From positions 2,634,556-2,698,555 of the forward strand of contig NZ_FOJG01000002.1 in assembly GCF_900110835.1 (NCBI RefSeq): a stretch of 64,000 nucleotides of DNA, in the 5' to 3' direction. A model generated the notes under the pieces. The model worked only from the letters and a program-made list of their open reading frames with translations, did no database searches and was not told the DNA's origin. Positions within the stretch are counted from its first letter, which is position 1; each line of letters begins with the position of its first letter. Shown piece by piece: positions 18,401 through 25,734 of this stretch. The stretch is from Chitinophaga arvensicola. Lineage in GTDB: Bacteria; Bacteroidota; Bacteroidia; Chitinophagales; Chitinophagaceae. Position numbers and translations under genes: made by a program.

Positions 18401-18739
18401 GAGGATATTCCTGCCACGCAGTTCATATTGCAATATCGGTGGCAACAGCTTCAACACCTGTTCCACCGGGATACTCTTTTTATTGATGGTAACTTTTCCA
18501 CTTTTTGTTATTTCCGAAGGGTTGTATACAAACCTGAACGGGGTGGCGGCTTCCACCTGTTCAAACACTTTATCGAGTGTTTCATTGAGGATGTGTATAT
18601 CTACCAGGGTACGTTTTAATTCATCTGTATTGCCGGATTGGGCAACTATCCGCGACGGGTATACGCAGCACAGTACCAGCACCAGGAAGGCAAGCCACCC
18701 GGGCCACACGTGCCGGCAATCCGCTGTTTTCACTTTCAT
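15413..18739 (-). CDS. SusC-type TonB-dependent transducer with STN domain
   Basis: The 1,108-residue protein has a signal peptide (to about 34), an STN domain at about 45-117 (LNETLDKVFEQVEAATPFRF, VTINKKSIPVEQVLKLLP), a carboxypeptidase-regulatory-like domain at about 127-208, a plug at about 215-345 (IGYGTSSKEKLTTAVGTVSG, PLYVIDGIVGADPLIIDPN, ASAIYGARGSNGVIVITTKK) and a long barrel. The STN domain is the hallmark of SusC proteins that signal through FecR to an ECF sigma factor, and exactly those genes lie upstream (FecR 40 bases away). It would import glycan and report its presence. Assignment is very secure. Confidence 0.96.
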   Translation of the reverse strand: MKVKTADCRHVWPGWLAFLVLVLCCVYPSRIVAQSGNTDELKRTLVDIHILNETLDKVFEQVEAATPFRFVYNPSEITKSGKVTINKKSIPVEQVLKLLPPILQYELRGRNILITRKEAPAANQVSILTGRVTDANGNPLPGVYVMRKGTPPHMVTDPDGTFSIHADPGDTLRFSLPGFGEQEVPVERVNMLYVSLLPKYASLKEVVVIGYGTSSKEKLTTAVGTVSGEALKERATTMNLMQGLAGKIAGVSVMMNSGKPGGNPIVKIRGTGSINAYNGPLYVIDGIVGADPLIIDPNIVAAVDVLKDAAASAIYGARGSNGVIVITTKKGTKGNPGIAFRNTVSFGSLARKVQLMNADEALEMFKREYEYLPGRIAPHLDGSRQFVRKAELFNPDGSPKYHTDWQKEASRLAVSHEHALSLSAGKDGFSALVNLTYNDQQGILINSYARQINGFINLGWDVNNWLHVQAVINSGAAKQNNVDINTFGLNAVRQIYEFLPFLPVQYADGTYSRKGDYPGAEDSENPVRLMREVKSVAGRTYTMGNLVTTIRLNSKLHITAGLSGQTGATYNLYYSGRDIRGYSDTQQGVATRAHGNSASWTSEDYLTWNNQFGKHKVTAVGGASWYYFGNMTTQAGSEGFFDDYFSYNSLQTGLVPQRPQSGASNTAMNSYYTRFNYDYDSRYLFGFSFRADGSSRFGANNVYGYFPSFSAAWRLSSEPFLRHVRSISDLKLRGSYGIVGNADIGDYVTQGRLKSGQVAFNGQPAPAVTFDALGNRNLKWEKAHQLNIGLDVSLWENRIQFTGDVYNRVTKDLLYYRLMPATSGYEGVYDNIGSIRNRGVELSLTTTNIRRKQFSWNTSLIYSMNRSRVLELNGDIMYPWGGRIMEGRPLNEFYGYRRLGTWGTDEAAAAAMYGKKPGDLKYADLNNNKVKDANDRTVLGNGMPDFEASMGNTFTYKNFSLSVDVQTIYGHSLANFTRMLMQNAAPSTNSYRELLNAWTPQRQGSMNASLRLPQDGFDNEMDSYNIEKGTFLRIRNIALSYRLKEDWLARYHIRSAVISASAENYFLFTKYTGYDPEASSFDGDFNQGVDLYQYPKAKTLAFTLNITF

Positions 18740-18779
18740 AACTTGAAATTATCACGCCCCCAGGGCAGCCCCTGTCGGG

Positions 18780-19763
18780 TTATTTCGCTGGTTGACCTTT
18801 TTTGAATACCAGGTATTCATTTTTTCCCGGCTCCTGCCGGTAGCTAAACCCATAAATATCGCATAGCATGCCCAGTACATTTTTAAACGGTACGTTGGCA
18901 TCAAACCGGGCCGTTAGTACTGAATTGGCAATAGGTTCGCTGGCAAAGCGGATACGCACATCATATCGGCGTTCCAGCCGTTGTGCAATATCACGGAAGC
19001 GGGCATTTTTAAATATCAGTTGTCCCTGTGTCCAGGCGCTGACATCTGCCGCCGTAATATCATTTGTTTCCAGCTGGTTTTCCGCAGGGAGGTAAACCGC
19101 CTGCTGATTGGCCGTAAGCGTGGCTGGCTGATGCTGCTCATTGCCTACGGCTACTTTACCACTGGCTACGGTAACGGTTACTTTTGCATCCGGCGTATAG
19201 GCGTCGATGTTAAAGCTGGTACCGAGTACATTGATGTTGAGCGCTCCTGCATGCACCAGGAAAGGAGTTCCCTGTTGCGGTGCTACTTCAAAATAACCTT
19301 CGCCATCCAGCCAGAGTTCCCTGCCCTGTTTGGCATACCTCACCTTACTGTCTATATTCAGCCACAGGAGGCTGCCATCCGGCAGACTGATTTTCTTTAT
19401 CGCGTTTTTGTTGGTTTGTTCTGTTATGGTAGCCAGCGTGGTATCCGGCTTTGTGGTTTGCTGGCGTACCAGGTAGAAGGCCCCGGCGGCAATGAGTAAT
19501 GCCACAGCAGCAGCAGCGGCCCAACGCACAGATCTGTAGCCAACCCTGACAGGTGGTTCCGCTGCTTCCACCTGGCGGCTGATGCGCAGGAAAAGCAGTT
19601 GCTCCAGCGCCATACGTTGCTCCGGGCTGAATTGTGCTGTCAGCGCGGGATCATTTTCGAAAGACCTGTACCAATGGTCTACCTCACTGATTTCAGCTTC
19701 AGTGGCGGTACCTTGCAGGTATTTATCCAATAATTCTTTTAACCGGGTGTTGTTCATATCCAT
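18780..19763 (-). CDS. FecR-family anti-sigma factor
   Basis: The product is about 327 residues: a cytoplasmic N-terminal segment with helical sigma-binding character (LKELLDKYLQGTATEAEISE), one membrane helix near 81-100 (WAAAAAVALLIAAGAFYLV), a periplasmic FecR domain (ISLPDGSLLWLNIDSKVRY, LWLDGEGYFEV, GTSFNIDAYTPDAKVTVTV) and a C-terminal DUF4974 domain (LIFKNARFRDIAQRLERRYD). DUF4974 probably contacts the STN domain of the SusC encoded next. ATG 19763 is preferred: an upstream in-frame GTG at 19784 lies inside the conserved bipartite motif and is unlikely to be the start. ATG 19757 is an alternative. Confidence 0.95.
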   Translation of the reverse strand: MDMNNTRLKELLDKYLQGTATEAEISEVDHWYRSFENDPALTAQFSPEQRMALEQLLFLRISRQVEAAEPPVRVGYRSVRWAAAAAVALLIAAGAFYLVRQQTTKPDTTLATITEQTNKNAIKKISLPDGSLLWLNIDSKVRYAKQGRELWLDGEGYFEVAPQQGTPFLVHAGALNINVLGTSFNIDAYTPDAKVTVTVASGKVAVGNEQHQPATLTANQQAVYLPAENQLETNDITAADVSAWTQGQLIFKNARFRDIAQRLERRYDVRIRFASEPIANSVLTARFDANVPFKNVLGMLCDIYGFSYRQEPGKNEYLVFKKGQPAK

Positions 19764-19779
19764 AGTCTCTCTAACATTA

Positions 19780-19806
19780 GACACCTGAAAAACGGCTTAC
19801 CGCCAT
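19780..19806 (-). promoter_or_regulatory. Bipartite locus motif, copy 2 (before FecR)
   Basis: Minus strand ATGGCGGTA, 12 bases, GGTGTC, located between the sigma stop and the FecR start and overlapping the last base of the sigma ORF. It ends 16 bases before ATG 19763, a sensible distance for a promoter with a very short leader. Spacing between blocks is identical to the other two copies. Candidate autoregulatory promoter for FecR and the SusC-SusD genes. Confidence 0.55.
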
Positions 19807-20438
19807 TATGCTTCAAAATAGTTTGAAAGCGGCGCACATAGCAGCAACAAGGCCACCAGGCACCAGAACAGGATATAATGATATTGTTTGAGGTGTGAGC
19901 GTAATATCTTCAGTGCTTTCACCATGTGTTTTTCCACTGTATTTACAGAGATGTTCAACTGGCTGGCAATGTGCTGGTACGACAAATGCTCCCTTCTGCT
20001 CAGGTAAAAAACTTCCCGGCATTTTTCGGGCATACTGGCGCAGGATTCATCTATGTGGCGTTGCAGCTCTTTCAGTTGCAGGGTGGTGGCGGCATCCGGC
20101 TGATAAAGGCCGTTGTCGTTCAGTACGTGCTGCTGATAAGTATTACGTACCAGCTGGGAACGTACCGTATTCAGTACCCTGTTTTTCAGAGAAGTGTGTA
20201 AATAATTGCGGAGCGAAGTAGTCAGAGAGATGGTTTCTCTTTTCAGATACAGGTCTACCAGCAAGCTTTGTACCAGTTCCATTGCCGTTTCCTGCACTTT
20301 TACGCGCCGGTAGGCAGCGTCCAGCAACTCTTGCCAGAAGCGTCTGTAGACATCCTCAAACGCGTCTTTATGCCCCTGTTTTACCAGCAGGAACAACTCT
20401 TCATCTGTATACGTGGAAAAATCTTTTCGCATCGACAT
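19806..20438 (-). CDS. ECF RNA polymerase sigma factor with C-terminal hydrophobic tail
   Basis: This 210-residue protein has a sigma region 2 (DEELFLLVKQGHKDAFEDVY, YRRFWQELLDAAYRRVK) and a region 4 helix-turn-helix (YLSRREHLSYQHIASQLNIS, VNTVEKHMVKALKILRSHL). It matches the Bacteroidota FecI-like sigma-70 group that pairs with FecR and STN-SusC proteins. Unusually for a soluble factor, the last 25 residues include a strongly hydrophobic stretch (YILFWCLVALLLLCAPL) that could be a membrane helix. It should direct transcription of this glycan locus when FecR is released by the SusC signal. A -7-like box sits 57-64 bases upstream. Confidence 0.95.
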   Translation of the reverse strand: MSMRKDFSTYTDEELFLLVKQGHKDAFEDVYRRFWQELLDAAYRRVKVQETAMELVQSLLVDLYLKRETISLTTSLRNYLHTSLKNRVLNTVRSQLVRNTYQQHVLNDNGLYQPDAATTLQLKELQRHIDESCASMPEKCREVFYLSRREHLSYQHIASQLNISVNTVEKHMVKALKILRSHLKQYHYILFWCLVALLLLCAPLSNYFEA

Positions 20439-20494
20439 GAATTCGAACTACGGGCTAATTTAATCGTTTCAGTAGTATTTTCTTCATGTCGGTG

Positions 20495-20502
20495 CGAAAT
20501 TA
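20495..20502 (-). promoter_or_regulatory. Candidate -7 promoter box for the sigma gene
   Basis: TAATTTCG followed by CACC on the minus strand, close to the Bacteroidota TAnnTTTG element, 57 bases before the sigma ATG at 20438. No clear TTTG -33 element is present at the usual distance. The box suggests the sigma gene is read by the housekeeping polymerase, separately from the bipartite-motif genes. Confidence 0.4.
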
Positions 20503-20516
20503 ACAGCCCGCTTGTT

Positions 20517-22796
20517 TTAAAGACGGCTCACAGAAAAAGGTTTATCTGCCGGATCGATGCCCCGGCTGGTAGCCGGCTTATTCCCCATTTCCAGCAGCAG
20601 CACGCCTCCGTTCACGATATCGGCATGACGGAGCCAGTTGTGCGGCCAGGGTTTTCCATTTAGGAATGCCGACTGGATATATACATTTTCCGGGCTGTTG
20701 TTGCGTGCTTCTACAATAAATTGTTTTCCGTTTTCAAGCGTCAGTGTCATTTTCGGGAACAGCGGGCTGCCGATCACGTACTGATCTGTGCCGGGACAAA
20801 CACTGTAAAAGCCCATGGCGCTCATTACGTACCAGGACGACATCTGGCCCTGGTCTTCATCTCCCGGGTATCCATTTTCACCCGCGTTATATAATTGCTT
20901 CATTACCTTGCGGACGTGCTCCTGCGTTTTCCAGGGCTGCCCGGCGTAGTTGTAGAGATAGATCATATGCTGCACCGGCTGATTTCCGTGCGCATATTGA
21001 CCCATGTTGGCATTTACCATTTCCGTCATTTCATGGATCATCTGTTTGTAATAACCCACGTTTACTTTATTGGGAGCAGTGAAAACGGAATCCAGTTTTG
21101 TAAGGAAAGGTACATTGCCGCCCATCAGGCGGATGAGCCCTTCTACATCATGAAACACAGACCACTGCCAGTGCCAGGCGTTTCCTTCCGTGTAGGGACC
21201 ACCCCATTCGTAAGGATCAAAGTTTTCCTGCCAGCTGCCATCCAGTTTGCGGCCACGCATAAAACCGGTGATGGAATCGTACTGATTTTTATAATTATAT
21301 ATGGTGCGGCCAAAAACGTATTGATAAAAATCGTTGCCGGTTAACTTCGCCAGCTGATAACCGCAGAAATCATCGTAGGCATATTCCAGTGTTTGCGAAG
21401 TACTGCCATGTGATTCGGGGAAACTCACATATCCCAGCTGGTAATACTCTTTCCAACCCGCGCGTCCATTGGCGCCGCCCCAGGGGCCTTTGTTCATGGC
21501 CTCATGAAAATAGGCGTCCAGCGCCTGTTTGGGATCGAAGGTACGGATGCCTTTCACCCAGGCGTCGGTTAGCAGGGAAATAGCGTGATTGCCGAGCATG
21601 CCGCCGGTTTCTCCGGGGAAGGACCAGGCTGGCAGCCAGCCGCATTGCTGCTGTGCATCCAGCAGCGCCTGCATGTAGCGGCCTTCCATAGTAGGATGCA
21701 GCAGGGTGTTTAAAGGAAACTGCGCCCGGAAAGTATCCCAGAAGCCATTGTCCGTGTACATGTACCCGTTATGAATTTTACCATCGTAGGGACTGTAGTA
21801 ATACGGTTCTCCTTTGCTGTTGTATTCGTAAAAAATATGTGAGAAAAGGTTGGCGCGGAAGAGGCAGGAATAGAAAGTGGCCTTGTCTTCCTCGCTGCCA
21901 CCTTCCACTTTTACACGGTTAAACAGGGTATTCCAGATCTTACCGGCAGCAGCTTTGGTTTGTTCCAGCCGGGTAAAAGATTGCAGTTCCTGTTGCCAGG
22001 TAAGTTCCGCCTGTTCCGGGCTGATATAGGAGGAAGCCACTCTTGCCTGTACAGTAGCACCGCTTTTAAAACGGATAAATGCACCCACTCCTTTTCCTTC
22101 TGCAGATAAGCTGTCTGCAGCAATACGATTGCCGGTATTTTCCCAGGTACCACTGGCTTCGAAGGGTTGATCAAATACAATGACAAAATAATTTTTGAAA
22201 TCTTGGGGGATAAAGCGGCCATTGGTCACATATCCGGTAATTTTTCTTTGTGAAGGAAATATTTTCACACCACTCAGGGCATTATAACCATCCAGCACCA
22301 CGTAGGCAGGGCTTTTCGCGGGGAAGGAAAAACGAAGGTGTGCACCTCTTTCGGTGGGTGATAATTCTGCCGTGATTTTATTCGCCAATGTTACCTTGTA
22401 ATAATCCGGGCGGGCAATTTCATCCGCATGACGGAAAGCTGTAGCACGCGCTTCTTCTCCTACTGTTAGTTTTCCTGTTACCGGCATGAGGCTGAATACA
22501 GCGTAATCGCCTACCCAGGGACTGCATTGGTGCGTTTGCTGAAAACCACGGATGGTATTGGCTTTGTACTGGTACTTCCATCCATCGCCGTTTTTCCCGG
22601 TTTGTGCAGACCAGGCATGCATACCAAAAGGCAATGCAGTAGAGGGATGTGTATTACCATTACTGAGAGAAAATTCTGAATTGGTACCCTGTAAAGTATT
22701 GGCATAGGCCACCGGTTCTTTTTGCTGTGCAATAGTATTGAGTGGGAGACAGCAAAGAAATGTGATAAAAAAGTTTTTAAAACGTGGTAGGTACAT
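20517..22796 (-). CDS. GH92 exo-alpha-mannosidase
   Basis: The product is about 759 residues with a signal peptide (FFITFLCCLPLNTIAQQ). GH92 features include THPSTALPFGMHAWSAQTG, GFQQTHQCSPWVGDYAVFSL, FYSCLFRANLFSH, TEGNAWHWQW near residue 535 with the probable acid Glu, and GDEDQGQMSSWYVMSAMGFY near 646 with the acidic pair. ATG 22796 is the right start because the signal peptide follows directly; the frame is open farther upstream to 23006 but that extension has no signal-like sequence and crosses the promoter region. The gene stands alone upstream of the sigma factor with its own copy of the bipartite motif, so it probably belongs to the same regulon. Confidence 0.93.
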   Translation of the reverse strand: MYLPRFKNFFITFLCCLPLNTIAQQKEPVAYANTLQGTNSEFSLSNGNTHPSTALPFGMHAWSAQTGKNGDGWKYQYKANTIRGFQQTHQCSPWVGDYAVFSLMPVTGKLTVGEEARATAFRHADEIARPDYYKVTLANKITAELSPTERGAHLRFSFPAKSPAYVVLDGYNALSGVKIFPSQRKITGYVTNGRFIPQDFKNYFVIVFDQPFEASGTWENTGNRIAADSLSAEGKGVGAFIRFKSGATVQARVASSYISPEQAELTWQQELQSFTRLEQTKAAAGKIWNTLFNRVKVEGGSEEDKATFYSCLFRANLFSHIFYEYNSKGEPYYYSPYDGKIHNGYMYTDNGFWDTFRAQFPLNTLLHPTMEGRYMQALLDAQQQCGWLPAWSFPGETGGMLGNHAISLLTDAWVKGIRTFDPKQALDAYFHEAMNKGPWGGANGRAGWKEYYQLGYVSFPESHGSTSQTLEYAYDDFCGYQLAKLTGNDFYQYVFGRTIYNYKNQYDSITGFMRGRKLDGSWQENFDPYEWGGPYTEGNAWHWQWSVFHDVEGLIRLMGGNVPFLTKLDSVFTAPNKVNVGYYKQMIHEMTEMVNANMGQYAHGNQPVQHMIYLYNYAGQPWKTQEHVRKVMKQLYNAGENGYPGDEDQGQMSSWYVMSAMGFYSVCPGTDQYVIGSPLFPKMTLTLENGKQFIVEARNNSPENVYIQSAFLNGKPWPHNWLRHADIVNGGVLLLEMGNKPATSRGIDPADKPFSVSRL

Positions 22797-22820
22797 GATA
22801 GTATGACAGCTTTTAGTAAA

Positions 22821-22847
22821 GACACCCGGGGAAGACGTTACCGCCAT
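22821..22847 (-). promoter_or_regulatory. Bipartite locus motif, copy 3 (before GH92)
   Basis: Minus strand ATGGCGGTA, 12 bases, GGTGTC, ending 24 bases before the GH92 ATG at 22796. This is the cleanest promoter-like placement of the three copies. Middle sequences differ between copies while both outer blocks are invariant. Confidence 0.55.
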
Positions 22848-22861
22848 CGGGTATTTATTTT

Positions 22862-22893
22862 TTTGGAAAAGGGAGGTGGGTGAGGTAGATTTA
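22862..22893 (+). promoter_or_regulatory. Bacteroidota-type promoter for the VOC gene
   Basis: TTTG at 22862-22865, then 20 bases, then TAGATTTA at 22886-22893. This fits the TTTG / TAnnTTTG consensus with the last base changed. It is 32 bases before the ATG at 22926 and diverges from the GH92 gene. Confidence 0.5.
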
Positions 22894-22925
22894 TAACACT
22901 TTCTCACCGCACAACACTTACAGAT

Positions 22926-23318
22926 ATGAAAAAAGTAACGGGCCTTGGGGGCGTATTCTTTAAATGTGAAAATCCGAAAGGGATGAACGAATGGTACGCG
23001 CAGCATCTCGGGCTGGCTACCACTGAATACGGCACTACGTTTGAATGGCTACAGGCAGATGATCCATCCAAAAAAGGGTCTACCACCTGGAGTACATTTC
23101 CGCAGGATACCACTTATTTCAATCCTTCGGCAAAGCCATTTATGATCAATTACCGGGTAGAAAATATTGTGGAGCTGGTAGCGGAATTAAAAAGAGCCAA
23201 CGTAACAGTGGTAGATGAAATAGCAGAATATGACTATGGCAAATTCGTTCACATACTCGATCCGGAAGGAAATATTATTGAGTTGTGGGAACCTAAAGAA
23301 GAACCAGACCAGCAGTAA
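22926..23318 (+). CDS. VOC-family (glyoxalase/bleomycin-resistance fold) protein
   Basis: This 130-residue protein has a single VOC fold: an N-terminal GLGGVFFKCENPKGMNEWYA strand-helix, a central IN YRVENIVELVAELKRANV-type module and the typical C-terminal HILDPEGNIIELWEP. VOC proteins bind a metal and act as lyases, dioxygenases or binding proteins; metal-ligand positions such as the Glu in IELWEP are present, but the substrate cannot be told. It is transcribed alone, divergent from the GH92 gene. Confidence 0.88.
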   Translation: MKKVTGLGGVFFKCENPKGMNEWYAQHLGLATTEYGTTFEWLQADDPSKKGSTTWSTFPQDTTYFNPSAKPFMINYRVENIVELVAELKRANVTVVDEIAEYDYGKFVHILDPEGNIIELWEPKEEPDQQ

Positions 23319-23420
23319 TCATTTCCTTTAACACCACTACCCCAGCGGCTACAGATCCTTTTCTGTGGCTAACTCCCTGTGAATGAACCCCAACTAAAGT
23401 GTGAAAAATAATATTGATTA

Positions 23421-23441
23421 AATACTAATTTAATTAGTATT
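23421..23441 (+). promoter_or_regulatory. AT-rich palindromic operator candidate upstream of imuA
   Basis: The arms AATACTAATT (23421-23430) and AATTAGTATT (23432-23441) are perfect inverted repeats around a single T. The site is 34 bases before the imuA start, where a repressor would block transcription. imuA-imuB-dnaE2 cassettes are normally SOS-controlled by LexA. The site does not resemble the proteobacterial CTGT-N8-ACAG box, so it may be the operator of a Bacteroidota LexA-like or other repressor. Confidence 0.55.
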
Positions 23442-23475
23442 ATTGCTAAATATTTTAGTTTAAATATTTACAACG

Positions 23476-24207
23476 ATGCCCACTCAGAAAGCAGATATCA
23501 TTGCACAATTGCAGCGGGATATTCTTCTTTTACAGGGGCTCAGACCAACACTAAACAATGCTGCCGTAGATGTAGGACTTGGGCCGATAAGAGAAGCGTT
23601 TCCGGATGGGGTATTTCCCACAGGTGCGGTGCATGAATTTATTAGCAGGGCAGCTGAACCTGCGGCTGCTACAGCCGGGTTTATCAGCAGCCTGGCAGGT
23701 GGTCTTATGCAGGGAGGTGGTGTAGGTGTATGGATCAGTATTTCCCGGACCATTTTTCCTCCTGCGCTGAAAAGCTTTGGGATAGCACCTGAACAGATCA
23801 TTTTTGTAGATGTGCATTCCGACAGGGAAGCACTCTGGGTGATGGAAGAAGCGCTTAAGTGTGAAGGATTGGCAGTAGTGATCGGTGAAATAAAGGAAGT
23901 AAGTTTTACCAATTCCAGGCGCCTGCAACTGGCTATTGAACAGAGCAGGGTAACTGGTTTTATACATAGATATCAGCCACGGCAGCTGAACACCACTACC
24001 TGTGTTTCCAGGTGGGAGATCATGCCTGTTGCCAGTGAACAGGAAGATCTGCTTCCCGGTGTTGGCTTTCCCCGGTGGCAGGTAGCGTTGTTAAGGATCC
24101 GTGGAGGCAAGCCGGGAACCTGGCAGATTGAATGGTCGGCCGGGAAATTTCAGCCGGTGGATAAACGTATTCCTTCTTTACCACAGCCGATCCGCAAAAT
24201 AGGATAG
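23476..24207 (+). CDS. imuA: ImuA, RecA-like factor of the mutagenesis cassette
   Basis: This 243-residue protein is RecA-like in outline: GAVHEFISRAAEPAAATAGF in place of a classical Walker A, WISISRTIFPPALKSFGI, QIIFVDVHSDREALWVMEEA and a C-terminal WQVALLRIRGGKPG strand. ImuA proteins work with ImuB and DnaE2 in damage-induced translesion synthesis and lack a normal nucleotide-binding loop, as here. It is the first gene of a tight plus-strand operon; its stop lies one base before the imuB ATG. Regulation is probably through the palindrome just upstream. Confidence 0.88.
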   Translation: MPTQKADIIAQLQRDILLLQGLRPTLNNAAVDVGLGPIREAFPDGVFPTGAVHEFISRAAEPAAATAGFISSLAGGLMQGGGVGVWISISRTIFPPALKSFGIAPEQIIFVDVHSDREALWVMEEALKCEGLAVVIGEIKEVSFTNSRRLQLAIEQSRVTGFIHRYQPRQLNTTTCVSRWEIMPVASEQEDLLPGVGFPRWQVALLRIRGGKPGTWQIEWSAGKFQPVDKRIPSLPQPIRKIG

Positions 24208-24208
24208 T

Positions 24209-25714
24209 ATGCGGCGGCGATTTGTATCCATATGGTACTGTCAATTACTGACGGATTGGTGGATCCGTCGTCAGCCGGAACTACGTGGGCAACCTTTTGT
24301 ACTGGCGGCGCCGGATCATGGCCGGATGATCATTACAGCTGCCAGCCAGGCGGCACAGCAGCAGGGCATCAGCGCCGGTATGTCCGTAGCAGATGCCAGG
24401 GCTTTGGTGGCGACCTTGCAGGTTTTTGATAACATTCCCGGATCAGCGGTGAAGTTATTGACTGCACTGGGGCACTGGTGTATCAGGTATACGCCGGTAA
24501 GCGCTATAGATCCGCCGGATGGATTGATGCTGGATGTCAGTGGATGCGCTCATCTATGGGGCGGAGAAGTACCTTACCTGAGAGATATTTTTACACGACT
24601 GAAAAAATTTGGTTATACTATTCGTATAGGCATAGCCGATAGTCCCGGTGCGGCCTGGGCAGTAGCCCGTTACGGCTCTGCAGCTGCTCCTGTAATTCCT
24701 CCGGGAGAACAATTAGCAGCCCTCCTGCCTTTTCCTCCCGACGCTTTGCGGCTGGAACCAGCCATACTGGAAAAGCTGCGGAAACTCGGCCTTTACCAGA
24801 TCAGCAGCTTTATCGACATGCCCCGTTCTGCGCTGCGCCGGCGTTTTGGTAACAGCTTGTTGCTCCGTCTGGATCAGGCGCTGAATGTGGAAGATGAAAT
24901 CATACATCCGTTGCAGCCGCCGGAAGCTTTCCGGGAATGGTTACCCAGCCTGGAACCCATCCGCACAGCCACCGGTATCGGAATCGCTTTAAAACAATTG
25001 CTGGATCTTCTTTGTGAGCGGTTGGCAAAAGAAGGCAAAGGACTGCGGACAGTCGTTTTCAAATGCTACCGGATAGATGGGGAAGTCAGTGAGATCAGTA
25101 TCGGTACCAATCGCCCTTCTCATCAACCGGTACACCTGTTCCGGCTGTTCGAAGAAAAAATCCCGCAGATAGCGCCGGCATTGGGAATAGAGCTGTTTGT
25201 ACTGGAAGCATTAAAAGTTGAAGACACCCTCCCCTCGCAGGATGTTTTGTGGAAACGCAGCACCGGACTGGAAGATACCATCATCGCTGAACTGCTGGAC
25301 AGGATCACCAACAAGATGGGAGCTGATACCGTACGTCGTTATTTACCGGATCAGCATCACTGGCCGGAACGATCTATCCGGATCACGACCAACCTGCAGG
25401 AAAAAACTGACATCGGCTGGAGAACAGACAGGCCCCGTCCCATCCGGCTTTTACCACAACCGGAACTTGTTGAAGTAGCTGCGCCTATTCCGGATTATCC
25501 TCCCATGTTATTTATCTACCAGGGTAAAGTACACCGCATCAAAAAAGCGGACGGACCGGAACGTATCGAACGGGAATGGTGGCTGGAAGCCGGTGAGCAC
25601 CGGGACTACTATACACTGGAAGATGAAGAAGGAAGGCGGTACTGGATTTTCAGACTGGGACATTATGATCCGGATACACCTGCACGCTGGTTTATCCATG
25701 GCTTTTTTGCGTAA
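24209..25714 (+). CDS. imuB: ImuB, Y-family polymerase-like adaptor
   Basis: This 501-residue protein begins RRRFVSIWYCQLLTDWW and contains IDPPDGLMLDVSGCAHLWGG, RIGIADSPGAAWAVARYG and LRKLGLYQISSFIDMPRSAL, all typical of ImuB. Active DinB-type polymerases have acidic catalytic residues near the N-terminus and in the palm; here those positions are not acidic, as expected for ImuB, which is thought to be a non-catalytic adaptor linking ImuA, DnaE2 and the beta clamp. A helix-hairpin-helix region is followed by a little-finger-like domain and an extended C-terminus. It lies one base after imuA and 20 bases before dnaE2. Confidence 0.93.
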   Translation: MRRRFVSIWYCQLLTDWWIRRQPELRGQPFVLAAPDHGRMIITAASQAAQQQGISAGMSVADARALVATLQVFDNIPGSAVKLLTALGHWCIRYTPVSAIDPPDGLMLDVSGCAHLWGGEVPYLRDIFTRLKKFGYTIRIGIADSPGAAWAVARYGSAAAPVIPPGEQLAALLPFPPDALRLEPAILEKLRKLGLYQISSFIDMPRSALRRRFGNSLLLRLDQALNVEDEIIHPLQPPEAFREWLPSLEPIRTATGIGIALKQLLDLLCERLAKEGKGLRTVVFKCYRIDGEVSEISIGTNRPSHQPVHLFRLFEEKIPQIAPALGIELFVLEALKVEDTLPSQDVLWKRSTGLEDTIIAELLDRITNKMGADTVRRYLPDQHHWPERSIRITTNLQEKTDIGWRTDRPRPIRLLPQPELVEVAAPIPDYPPMLFIYQGKVHRIKKADGPERIEREWWLEAGEHRDYYTLEDEEGRRYWIFRLGHYDPDTPARWFIHGFFA

Positions 25715-25734
25715 GAGAATGAAAAGCATAAAAC

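Noticed and set aside
19780..19806. Reading the motif as a terminator of the sigma gene
   Set aside because: This copy has a tiny stem and T-run, but the other two copies share the outer blocks without forming a hairpin.
22797..23006. Upstream extension of the GH92 gene
   Set aside because: The signal peptide begins at ATG 22796; the extension covers the bipartite motif and overlaps the divergent VOC gene.
23319..23420. A proteobacterial LexA box (CTGT-N8-ACAG) before imuA
   Set aside because: No such sequence found; only the AT-rich palindrome fits an operator.
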